Assembly (NCBI GenBank): GCA_903910215.1
Contig: CAIVYV010000109.1
Coordinates: forward strand, 1-8,791
Origin: an uncultured Pseudomonadota bacterium
Lineage (GTDB): Bacteria > Pseudomonadota > Gammaproteobacteria > Steroidobacterales > Steroidobacteraceae
DNA: 8,791 nucleotides
Direction: 5' to 3'
Within the stretch, counting starts at the first letter, position 1. Each line of letters begins with the position of its first letter. A program made the position numbers and the translations under genes. The notes beneath the pieces are model-generated. The model did not search any database. It saw only the letters and a list, made by a program, of their open reading frames with translations, and had not been told where the DNA came from. This document shows, piece by piece, positions 1 to 5,903 of this stretch.

Positions 1-1043
1 AGCGGCTTCTTGCACTCGAGGCAACCGATACCGGCGGAACGGCAGCCAGCGGCAGCCCAAGTGCGCGTGGGTTCATCCGAATAAACCTGATGCAACGACC
101 ACACCGGACATTTCTCGGGATCACCGACGTCCGTGCGACGCACTCGCGCCGGATCAGTCTGCATGGTCTTGAGCTTCTTAGCGATCGAATCCGGCTCTTC
201 GCGCAGACCGATGGTGTTGCCGTAAGACTTGGACATCTTGCGGCCATCGAGTCCGGGCAACTTTGGCGTCGGCGTCAGCAATACCTGCGGCTCGGGCAGG
301 ATCGATACGCTGCTGCCCTCGAGGTAACCGAGCAATCGTTCACGATCTGCAACGGTGATGCGCGTGTTGCTCTGCACGATCGCACGCGCCTGCTCGAGCG
401 AGGCCACATCGCCCGTTTCCTGAAACTTACGACGCAGTTCACGATAGATCTTGCTGTTCTTGCCGCCGAGTTCCGCGATGGCCTTTTCCGCCTTCTCCTC
501 AAAGCCGACTTCGCGACCGAAAAGATGATTGAAGCGACGTGCCACTTCGCGCGTGATTTCGACGTGCGCGACTTGATCCTCACCGACGGGCACATAACCC
601 GGTCGATACAGCAGGATGTCGGCCGACTGCAGCAACGGATAACCGAGGAAGCCGTACGTTGCGAGATCCTTCTCCTGCAACTCGGCCTGTTGATCCTTGT
701 AAGTGGGCACCCGCTCGAGCCATGAGAGTGGCGTGATCATCGAGAGCAACAAATGCAGCTCGGCATGTTCTGGCACATGCGACTGCACAAACAGTGTGGC
801 AACACCCGGATTGAGGCCCGCGGCCAGCCAATCGATCACCATCTCGTGGGTGTACTCGGGCAAACGACTCGTGTCTTCGTAACCCGTAGTGAGCGCATGC
901 CAGTCGGCGACGAAGAAGAAGCACGGGTACTGGTATTGCAGATCGACCCAGTTTCGCAGGGCGCCGTGGTAGTTACCGAGGTGCAACTGACCGGTAGGAC
1001 GCATGCCCGAGAGCACACGATTGGCTTGCGGAAGACTAGACAA
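1..1043 (-). CDS. trpS: Tryptophanyl-tRNA synthetase, 3' end cut by window edge
   Basis: Class I aminoacyl-tRNA synthetase that activates tryptophan with ATP and charges tRNA-Trp in the cytoplasm. The frame is open from the TGA just upstream to base 1, giving 347 visible residues. The HIGH-type motif is HLGN (residues 21-24, in GQLHLGNYHGAL), and KMSKS lies at 225-239. Between them are PVGEDQ and an insertion (GGKNSKIYRELRRK) that, from memory, marks the long TrpRS form of about 430-450 residues; the E. coli enzyme is about 334. After KMSKS come four cysteines spaced C-x21-C-x6-C-x2-C (codons at 108-110, 42-44, 21-23, 12-14), the pattern of iron-sulfur TrpRS enzymes. No ATG lies upstream of the HLGN motif at a sensible distance. 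I chose TTG at 1043-1041 because AGGGTG precedes it; GTG at 1016 and ATG at 1004 are alternatives, the latter cutting very close to the active site. It follows yciO on the same strand after 79 bp. Family assignment is secure; the exact start is not. Confidence 0.95.
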   Translation of the reverse strand, partial: MSSLPQANRVLSGMRPTGQLHLGNYHGALRNWVDLQYQYPCFFFVADWHALTTGYEDTSRLPEYTHEMVIDWLAAGLNPGVATLFVQSHVPEHAELHLLLSMITPLSWLERVPTYKDQQAELQEKDLATYGFLGYPLLQSADILLYRPGYVPVGEDQVAHVEITREVARRFNHLFGREVGFEEKAEKAIAELGGKNSKIYRELRRKFQETGDVASLEQARAIVQSNTRITVADRERLLGYLEGSSVSILPEPQVLLTPTPKLPGLDGRKMSKSYGNTIGLREEPDSIAKKLKTMQTDPARVRRTDVGDPEKCPVWSLHQVYSDEPTRTWAAAGCRSAGIGCLECKKP

Positions 1044-1061
1044 GACTACAACACCCTGTTT

Positions 1062-1090
1062 TTTATGGAATTTTTCGCAGTGCCGAGCAA
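1062..1090 (-). promoter_or_regulatory. Possible trpS promoter in the yciO-trpS gap
   Basis: The 79-bp gap between yciO and trpS is long for a coupled pair. On the minus strand it contains TTGCTC (1090-1085), a 17-bp spacer and CATAAA (1067-1062), which match the sigma70 -35 and -10 boxes at 3 and 4 of 6 positions. A transcript would begin near 1055, about 12 nt before the proposed TTG start. No hairpin that could terminate yciO transcription is visible, so read-through from yciO is also possible. Weak evidence based on spacing and partial consensus only. Confidence 0.25.
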
Positions 1091-1122
1091 ATCATCACCG
1101 CCAGCACTACAGCAACCCGCGA

Positions 1123-1761
1123 TTATACCGACTCGTCGTCCGGCAAACCGAAAGCCGCCGTGCTGCCACGCCCTCGCCGGACGACCACCGCAGGGTGCGC
1201 CGCCAGATCGATGACCGTAGTCGGCTCGAGGCCGCAGAAGCCCCCATCGAGCACGGCATCCACGCGACCCCTCAGGCGATCGACGATCTCATCTGCATCG
1301 TTCAGAGGCAGATCGTCACCGGGAAGCATCAGCGTGGAACTCATGATGGGTTCGCCGAGCTCTTCCAGCAGCATCTGGGGCACCGGGTGATCCGGCACCC
1401 GAATGCCGATGGTGCGACGCTTCTCGTGCTGCAGCCGCCGTGGCGTTTCCTTCGTGGCCTCCAGCAAAAACGTGTACGGCCCGGGCGTTGCGGCTTTCAG
1501 CAGGCGAAACTGCGGTGTATCGACTCGCGCATACTTGGCGATCTCGGTCAGGTCACGACACACCAGTGTGAAATGATGATGCCGATCCGCCTCGCGTATG
1601 CGTCGAACGCGCTCCAACGCGTCCTTGTCACCAATATGACAGCCGAGCGCATAGCAGGAGTCGGTGGGATACGCGATCACCCCGCCGGCGCGCAACAGAT
1701 CCGCCGCCTGCTTGATGAGACGACGTTGCGGGTTCTCGGGGTGAAGGTCAAAGCGTTGCAT
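1123..1761 (-). CDS. yciO: YciO, Sua5/YrdC/YciO-family protein
   Basis: A 212-residue protein that aligns along its whole length with E. coli YciO as I remember it. Shared blocks include HPENPQRRLIKQA near the N terminus, YPTDSCYALGC (31-41), FTLVCRDLTE (64-73), PGPYTF (93-98), KRRTIGIRVP (114-123), STLMLPG (142-148) and PTTVIDL (180-186). The family fold is that of threonylcarbamoyl-AMP synthase (TsaC/Sua5), which makes the intermediate for the t6A tRNA modification from threonine, bicarbonate and ATP. YciO itself is a distinct subfamily whose physiological role is less certain, and it lacks the extra Sua5 domain, so calling it the essential TsaC would go too far. The start at 1761 matches the family N terminus (MQRFDLHPEN); an ATG 17 codons upstream at 1812 would add unconserved sequence and overlap bolA. 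No good Shine-Dalgarno is seen. It is divergent from bolA by 20 bp and lies upstream of trpS. Confidence 0.93.
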   Translation of the reverse strand: MQRFDLHPENPQRRLIKQAADLLRAGGVIAYPTDSCYALGCHIGDKDALERVRRIREADRHHHFTLVCRDLTEIAKYARVDTPQFRLLKAATPGPYTFLLEATKETPRRLQHEKRRTIGIRVPDHPVPQMLLEELGEPIMSSTLMLPGDDLPLNDADEIVDRLRGRVDAVLDGGFCGLEPTTVIDLAAHPAVVVRRGRGSTAAFGLPDDESV

Positions 1762-1769
1762 ACGGCGAG

Positions 1770-1776
1770 TATGATA
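1770..1776. promoter_or_regulatory. Candidate bidirectional -10 element between yciO and bolA
   Basis: The 20-bp divergent gap contains TATGATA. Read on the plus strand it gives TATGAT (1770-1775) and on the minus strand TATCAT (1776-1771), each 5 of 6 to the TATAAT consensus. The plus-strand start point would fall at about 1782, the A of the bolA ATG. The minus-strand start would fall around 1764, three bases before the yciO ATG. The -35 regions are poor: GTCAAA at 1747-1752 for bolA (3 of 6) and nothing convincing for yciO. Neither gene has a clear Shine-Dalgarno, which fits leaderless or near-leaderless messages. This is inference from sequence alone. Confidence 0.35.
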
Positions 1777-1781
1777 CCGGC

Positions 1782-2042
1782 ATGACGACTCGCATCGACC
1801 GCTTACGAACATGCTTGCAGGCAGCCTTGCAACCGGAACTGCTGGAAGTCCGCGACGACAGCGCCTTGCACGCAGGCCATGCCGGCGCGGGTTCGGGCGG
1901 TCATTTCCATGTCACGCTCAGCAGCACGCAGTTTGTCGGGCTGCCACCGCTACGCCGTCATCAACTTGTTTATCAAGCGGTAGCGCACCTGATGCAAACG
2001 GACATCCATGCCCTGTCCATCGACGCCCGCTTGCCCTCATAA
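1782..2042 (+). CDS. BolA-family protein
   Basis: An 86-residue protein with the BolA fold signature. The first half resembles E. coli BolA (RIDRLRTCLQAALQPELLEV against its RIEEKLRAAFQPVFLEV). It continues with HFHVTL (41-46), FVGLPPLRRHQLVY (51-64) carrying the conserved Arg-His of the family at 59-60, and IHALSI (75-80). BolA proteins pair with monothiol glutaredoxins, jointly bind a [2Fe-2S] cluster through histidine and cysteine ligands, and act in iron-sulfur traffic, stress response and cell morphology; E. coli BolA also binds DNA. His30 or His33 in the loop and His76 are candidate ligands. It ends soon after the HAL motif, so it lacks the C-terminal tail of E. coli BolA (about 105 residues) but covers the domain. 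The ATG lies 20 bp from the divergent yciO start. The prolyl isomerase gene follows after 32 bp, probably on the same message. I cannot say which BolA paralogue this is. Confidence 0.85.
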   Translation: MTTRIDRLRTCLQAALQPELLEVRDDSALHAGHAGAGSGGHFHVTLSSTQFVGLPPLRRHQLVYQAVAHLMQTDIHALSIDARLPS

Positions 2043-2074
2043 TCCACGCTTCCATTCTGACCGAGACCGTTCAC

Positions 2075-2935
2075 ATGAAGATTTCTCGATTCCTGACCGT
2101 TGCCGCTGTCGGCATCGCCCTCGCCGCCTGCCAGCCCAAGGGCGATGCAGCTGATGCGGCCAACGAAGCCGCCAAGAAGCCGGTTGCGACGATCAACGGT
2201 AAGACCATCACGCAGGGCACCTTCGACGCCTTCGTTCAGTCGGCCACGGGTCGACCGGCTTCGGAACTCGACGCCGAGCAGCGCAAGCGCGCCCTCGACT
2301 CGCTCATCACGATGCACGTCGTGGCCGGTCAAGCGCAGAAGGACGGACTCGACAAGGAGAGCGCCCTCGCCGCCGAGCTCGAGTTGATGCGCCTGAACAT
2401 GCTGCAGCAGGCCGCCGCCGAGAAATATCTCAAAGACAAGACGCCTACGGACGAAGAGCTCAAGGCCGAGTACGACGCTCAAGTTGCGCAGATGGCGCCG
2501 AACGAGTACCGCGCTCGCCACATCCTCGTGCCGACGGAAATTGCCGCCACGCAGATCCTCGAGCGCCTCAATCGCGGCGAGAAATTCGAAGCCCTCGCCA
2601 AAGACTCACTCGATTCTTCGCGCGATCGCGGTGGCGATCTTGGCTGGTTCAGCCCGGCGAGCATGGTGAAGCCGTTTGCCGATGCCGTGATGGCGTTGAA
2701 GAAGGGTGAAACGATCGCCAAGCCCGTACAGACGCAGTTCGGCTGGCACGTGATCCGCCTCGATGACATCCGCCAAGTCGAGCCGCCGCCGTTCGAGCAG
2801 GTAAAGGCGCAGCTCAACCAAGCGGTGCTCGCCAAGAAGTTCCGCACTTATAGCGAAGAACTCGAGAAGGCCGCGAAGGTCGAGCGCAAGCTCGAAGAAG
2901 CCAAGGTCGACACGAAGAGCGAAGAGAAAAAGTAA
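2075..2935 (+). CDS. Parvulin-type peptidylprolyl isomerase, predicted lipoprotein
   Basis: A 286-residue protein with an N-terminal lipoprotein signal: basic n-region MKISR, a hydrophobic stretch, then lipobox LAAC with Cys19. Gln20 after the cysteine, rather than Asp, predicts sorting to the inner leaflet of the outer membrane. Residues 35-135 form a SurA/PrsA-like N-terminal helical region (begins PVATINGKTIT). The parvulin domain spans about 144-233, with RARHIL (His149), GGDLGWF (186-192) and QFGWHVI (His225), the histidines typical of parvulin active sites. Such proteins catalyse cis-trans isomerisation of prolyl bonds and help fold exported proteins. The tail after about residue 255 is very rich in Lys and Glu and probably helical. 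I chose the ATG at 2075 because it alone gives a signal peptide; the frame is open back to 1811, but that would overlap bolA and bury the signal. It lies 32 bp after bolA and is closed by the terminator at 2969. It is neither SurA (two parvulin domains) nor PpiD (transmembrane anchor). Confidence 0.93.
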   Translation: MKISRFLTVAAVGIALAACQPKGDAADAANEAAKKPVATINGKTITQGTFDAFVQSATGRPASELDAEQRKRALDSLITMHVVAGQAQKDGLDKESALAAELELMRLNMLQQAAAEKYLKDKTPTDEELKAEYDAQVAQMAPNEYRARHILVPTEIAATQILERLNRGEKFEALAKDSLDSSRDRGGDLGWFSPASMVKPFADAVMALKKGETIAKPVQTQFGWHVIRLDDIRQVEPPPFEQVKAQLNQAVLAKKFRTYSEELEKAAKVERKLEEAKVDTKSEEKK

Positions 2936-2968
2936 GACTCGGTTCGTCGAGTTTCGAGCACTAGTCAG

Positions 2969-2997
2969 GGCCGCCGGAGAAATCCGGCGGCCTTTTT
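2969..2997 (+). terminator. Intrinsic terminator of the bolA-prolyl isomerase transcript
   Basis: A perfect 10-bp inverted repeat, GGCCGCCGGA (2969-2978) and TCCGGCGGCC (2983-2992), encloses a GAAA tetraloop and is followed directly by five T residues. It begins 33 bp after the isomerase stop codon. On the minus strand the same hairpin is not followed by a T run, so it should act mainly on rightward transcription. No separate intrinsic terminator for the oncoming ligA transcript is visible between 2936 and 3012. Confidence 0.93.
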
Positions 2998-3012
2998 CGT
3001 TTCAGGCGGCCT

Positions 3013-5049
3013 TTACGGCGCGCGCTTTTCCTTCAAGATCGTCAGCAGAACCTGTTCATCGAGCACGGTCACACCCAGCTCACCGGCTTTGCGCAACTTG
3101 GAGCCTGCATCGCTGCCGGCTACGACATAACTCGTTTTGCGCGACACACTGCCCGAGGTTTTAGCCCCGAGTGCGCGCAGCGACTCTTCGGCTTGTTCCC
3201 GCGACATCGACTCGAGCGTCCCGGTCAATACAAAACTCAAACCAGCGAGCGGTTGCTCGTCGCTATCCGGTACGACGGGCGCAGGCCAGGTCACACCTGC
3301 GGACTGCAAATCAGCAACGAGCTTGCGATTGATCGTATCGGCGAAAAACGCCCGGATGTGCTCTGCAACGACAGGGCCCACATCCGGCACTCGCTGGATG
3401 GTCTCGAGGTCGGCAATCATCAAAGATTCGATGGTACCGAAATGCTGCGCGAGCGCCGCAGCCGTTGCCTCGCCCACTTCACGGATGCCGAGCGCGAACA
3501 GGAAACGCGACAAAGTCGTGTTTTTCGAATGTTCTATCGCAGCGAGTATATTGTCTGCTGACTTAGGCCCCATCCGCTCAAGAGCGGCCAACACGGGCTG
3601 GGTCAAAGCGAACAGATCAGCGGGTGAGCGTACAAGATCGGCATCTACCAACTGATCGATCAACTTGTCGCCGAGACCCTCTATATCGAGTGCTCGTCGT
3701 GCCGCAAAATGCCGCAAGCGCTCCTTGCGCTGCGCGCTGCAACGATAACCCCCCGTACATCGCACGATAGCCGCATCGTTATCGCGCAGAACCGGGGACG
3801 CACAGACTGGGCAGACGCTCGGCAAAGAAACTCGCCCCGCCTCGGCAGGACGTCGCTCGAGCAATACGCGCGCCACCTCGGGAATGACATCACCTGCGCG
3901 CCGCACGACGACGGTATCGCCGAGACGCACATCCTTGCGCTCAACCTCGTCCATGTTGTGTAGCGTCGCGTTGCTGACCGTGACGCCACCAACGAATACC
4001 GGCTCGAGTCTCGCGACCGGCGTCAGCGCGCCGGTACGACCGACCTGGAACTCGACCGCACGCAACACGGTCAGTGCTTCCTCTGCTGGAAACTTGTGTG
4101 CAACGCTCCAGCGCGGTGCGCGCGAAACGAATCCGAGCTCGCGCTGCAAGGCCAAGCGATCGACCTTATAGACGACGCCATCGATTTGGTACGCAAGCGA
4201 CGGCCGCCGTCGTGCCATGTCGTCAAAATATTCGAGGCAACCCTCAGCGCCGCGCACCCTATTTACCTCGGGTGAAACGCGCAAGCCCCAGTCACGCAGC
4301 ATCGCAAGCACCTCAGTGTGCGTCTGCGGCAGCGCTGCCCCTTCAAGTACGCCGAGGGCGTAGAAAAACACCTCCAGTGGACGCGTTGCGGTGATAGCCG
4401 GATCGAGCTGCCTTAAGCTTCCGGCTGCTGCGTTACGCGGATTGACGAAGACTTTGTCGCCGCGCGCCATCGCCTCGGCATTCAAGCGCTTGAAGCCAGC
4501 GTTGGAGATGAAAATCTCGCCGCGCACTTCGAGCAGCGCTGGTGCCGCGCCTCGCAATCGTAACGGGATCGAGCGGATGGTACGCACGTTGGCAGTGACA
4601 TCCTCGCCCGTCGTGCCATCACCGCGAGTTGCGGCACGGACCAGATGACCGTTCTCCCAAGTGACTGAGATCGCCAGACCATCGAGCTTGGGCTCAGCCG
4701 AATAATCGGGCTCCGCATCAGAGCCGAGTCGATCTCGGATACGTCGATCAAAAGCGAGCACATCCTCGCGGCTGAACGCGTTATCGATCGAGAGCATCGG
4801 TATACGATGCCGAACCTCTTGAAACTCATCGCTCGGGGCGCCGCCGACCCGTTGCGTCGGTGAATCTGGTGTGACGAGTTCGGGATATTGGGCCTCGAGC
4901 TCGCGTAACTCGACAAGCAGCCGATCGAACTCGGCGTCCGGAAGTTCCGGATCGTCGAGTACGTGATAGCGGTAGTTGTGATATTCGATGCTGCGCCGCA
5001 GTTGCGCAACGCGTTGCGCCAGCTCGTGACCGTTTCGGTCCGCGCCCAT
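3013..5049 (-). CDS. ligA: NAD+-dependent DNA ligase
   Basis: Complete 678-residue bacterial DNA ligase, close to the E. coli length (671). It seals nicks with NAD+ as adenylate donor in Okazaki fragment joining and repair. Visible in order: domain Ia (about 8-70) with YHV (28-30) and PDAEFDRL for NMN binding; the nucleotidyltransferase domain with the adenylated lysine Lys121 in KLDG (121-124), TRGDGTTGED (141-150), EVRGEIF (174-180), QIDGVVYKVD and SVAHKFPAEEA; an OB fold (GRTGALTPVARLEPV); a four-cysteine zinc finger (Cys413, 416, 431, 437); helix-hairpin-helix repeats (about 450-570); and a C-terminal BRCT domain (about 600-678). The E. coli Tyr35 position is Phe41 here, a change also found, as I recall, in mycobacterial LigA. 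The start ATG follows the zipA stop with one intervening base (TGAGATG), implying translational coupling. No missing catalytic residue or frameshift is seen. Confidence 0.98.
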   Translation of the reverse strand: MGADRNGHELAQRVAQLRRSIEYHNYRYHVLDDPELPDAEFDRLLVELRELEAQYPELVTPDSPTQRVGGAPSDEFQEVRHRIPMLSIDNAFSREDVLAFDRRIRDRLGSDAEPDYSAEPKLDGLAISVTWENGHLVRAATRGDGTTGEDVTANVRTIRSIPLRLRGAAPALLEVRGEIFISNAGFKRLNAEAMARGDKVFVNPRNAAAGSLRQLDPAITATRPLEVFFYALGVLEGAALPQTHTEVLAMLRDWGLRVSPEVNRVRGAEGCLEYFDDMARRRPSLAYQIDGVVYKVDRLALQRELGFVSRAPRWSVAHKFPAEEALTVLRAVEFQVGRTGALTPVARLEPVFVGGVTVSNATLHNMDEVERKDVRLGDTVVVRRAGDVIPEVARVLLERRPAEAGRVSLPSVCPVCASPVLRDNDAAIVRCTGGYRCSAQRKERLRHFAARRALDIEGLGDKLIDQLVDADLVRSPADLFALTQPVLAALERMGPKSADNILAAIEHSKNTTLSRFLFALGIREVGEATAAALAQHFGTIESLMIADLETIQRVPDVGPVVAEHIRAFFADTINRKLVADLQSAGVTWPAPVVPDSDEQPLAGLSFVLTGTLESMSREQAEESLRALGAKTSGSVSRKTSYVVAGSDAGSKLRKAGELGVTVLDEQVLLTILKEKRAP

Positions 5050-5050
5050 C

Positions 5051-5899
5051 TCAGCCGTCGCCTGCAGCGGCCTCGCGACGCATCTCGGTGAGTCGCGCTT
5101 CGGTCAACGCTTCGCCTCGCGCATCGCGCAACTCGCCACGCAGGCGCTGCGCCAAGGTGTGCCCAGCGATCAACAATTTATCGACCGCGTCACGTCCCGG
5201 CAGAGGACCCGGCAAAACAGCGAAGAGGTTCAAACCCAAAAAGAGCCCGGAATCCATCGTCGCTAGATCAAAATTTCCAGGCTTAGTGAGACTCGCAGCA
5301 CTCAACAACACCCGACCATCCGACATCGGACGATGGAAGATATCGAGCTCGCCGTGCTGAAAGCCCTCGCCCAGCAGCGCCTGACGCAGACTGACGCCCG
5401 TGAACCGCTCGCCGTTTCGAGCGATGACGCGCACGCCGATGATGCGTTGCTGCTCCGGCGGCGGCCAATCGAGACGCATCACCACCGGCTCGTGAGCTCG
5501 GGACTCAGCGACAGCGGGCGGTGCGGGCTCGATACTCGGCTGCGTCGGGCTCGAGGCTTCGACAACCGAATCGCTCAAAGTCACCGAGTCGAGCACTGGG
5601 ATTCCGAGCGACGGCTCTTTGGCAATCGCCGCATCGAAATCAACGAGAGTCGGCTCGATGAGGCGATCGCGGACGTGCATCTCAGGAAGCGTCAGCGAGG
5701 GGTCTTCACGAACTTCGGACAACTCATCCGATCGCAGTAAGGGGTCAACCGAGGGCGGCCCAGCTTGGTGCGCCGCGTCGGCTTTACTCGCACGACGTCG
5801 CTGCACGACTTCCCACACGACGATGCCAATGAGCAACAAAGCACCAACGAGTAGTAACGCCAGTCGCAAATCCGCCGTCAGCAATTCGATGATGGCCAT
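5051..5899 (-). CDS. zipA: Cell division protein ZipA
   Basis: A 282-residue inner-membrane protein that anchors and stabilises the FtsZ ring at the division site. One N-terminal transmembrane helix (about residues 11-29, LRLALLLVGALLLIGIVVW) is followed by a basic stop (RRR, 34-36), giving the short-periplasmic-tail, cytoplasmic-body orientation of ZipA. Residues about 40-140 are an acidic, Pro/Ser-containing linker of low complexity. The FtsZ-binding domain spans about 150-275, with GVRVIARNGERFTG, GFQHGELDIFHR (179-190) and LTKPGNFD (204-211), matching the E. coli positions GFIFGDMNIYHR and MVKPGTFD. At 282 residues it is shorter than E. coli ZipA (328), mostly through a shorter linker. 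The chosen ATG places the membrane helix at the usual distance; upstream starts to 5971 would overlap the smc coding end. The gene sits 4 nt after the smc stop and 1 nt before the ligA start. The smc-zipA-ligA order is known from several gammaproteobacterial groups. Confidence 0.95.
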   Translation of the reverse strand: MAIIELLTADLRLALLLVGALLLIGIVVWEVVQRRRASKADAAHQAGPPSVDPLLRSDELSEVREDPSLTLPEMHVRDRLIEPTLVDFDAAIAKEPSLGIPVLDSVTLSDSVVEASSPTQPSIEPAPPAVAESRAHEPVVMRLDWPPPEQQRIIGVRVIARNGERFTGVSLRQALLGEGFQHGELDIFHRPMSDGRVLLSAASLTKPGNFDLATMDSGLFLGLNLFAVLPGPLPGRDAVDKLLIAGHTLAQRLRGELRDARGEALTEARLTEMRREAAAGDG

Positions 5900-5903
5900 T
5901 GAA

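Noticed and set aside
90..725. A 211-codon plus-strand reading frame in the first kilobase
   Set aside because: It is antisense to the trpS frame, which contains HLGN and KMSKS; it is a shadow.
275..924. Suspicion that trpS is broken, because only short minus-strand frames are bounded by stops here
   Set aside because: Those short frames are in other registers. The trpS register reads without a stop from the TGA upstream of 1043 to base 1, with family motifs in order; it simply lacks a stop because it leaves the window.
1003..1785. A 260-codon plus-strand reading frame over the trpS start and yciO
   Set aside because: It is antisense to conserved yciO motifs over most of its length. The protein shows no family features and no ribosome binding site.
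1811..2074. N-terminal extension of the prolyl isomerase from 1811
   Set aside because: It overlaps bolA in another frame and would hide the lipoprotein signal that begins at ATG 2075.
3137..3655. A 172-codon plus-strand reading frame within ligA
   Set aside because: It is antisense to the helix-hairpin-helix and BRCT coding region of ligA, with no domain of its own.
5470..5780. Low-complexity zipA linker considered as a degraded or inserted segment
   Set aside because: ZipA linkers are normally acidic, proline-containing and poorly conserved. The frame is intact and both flanking domains are present.
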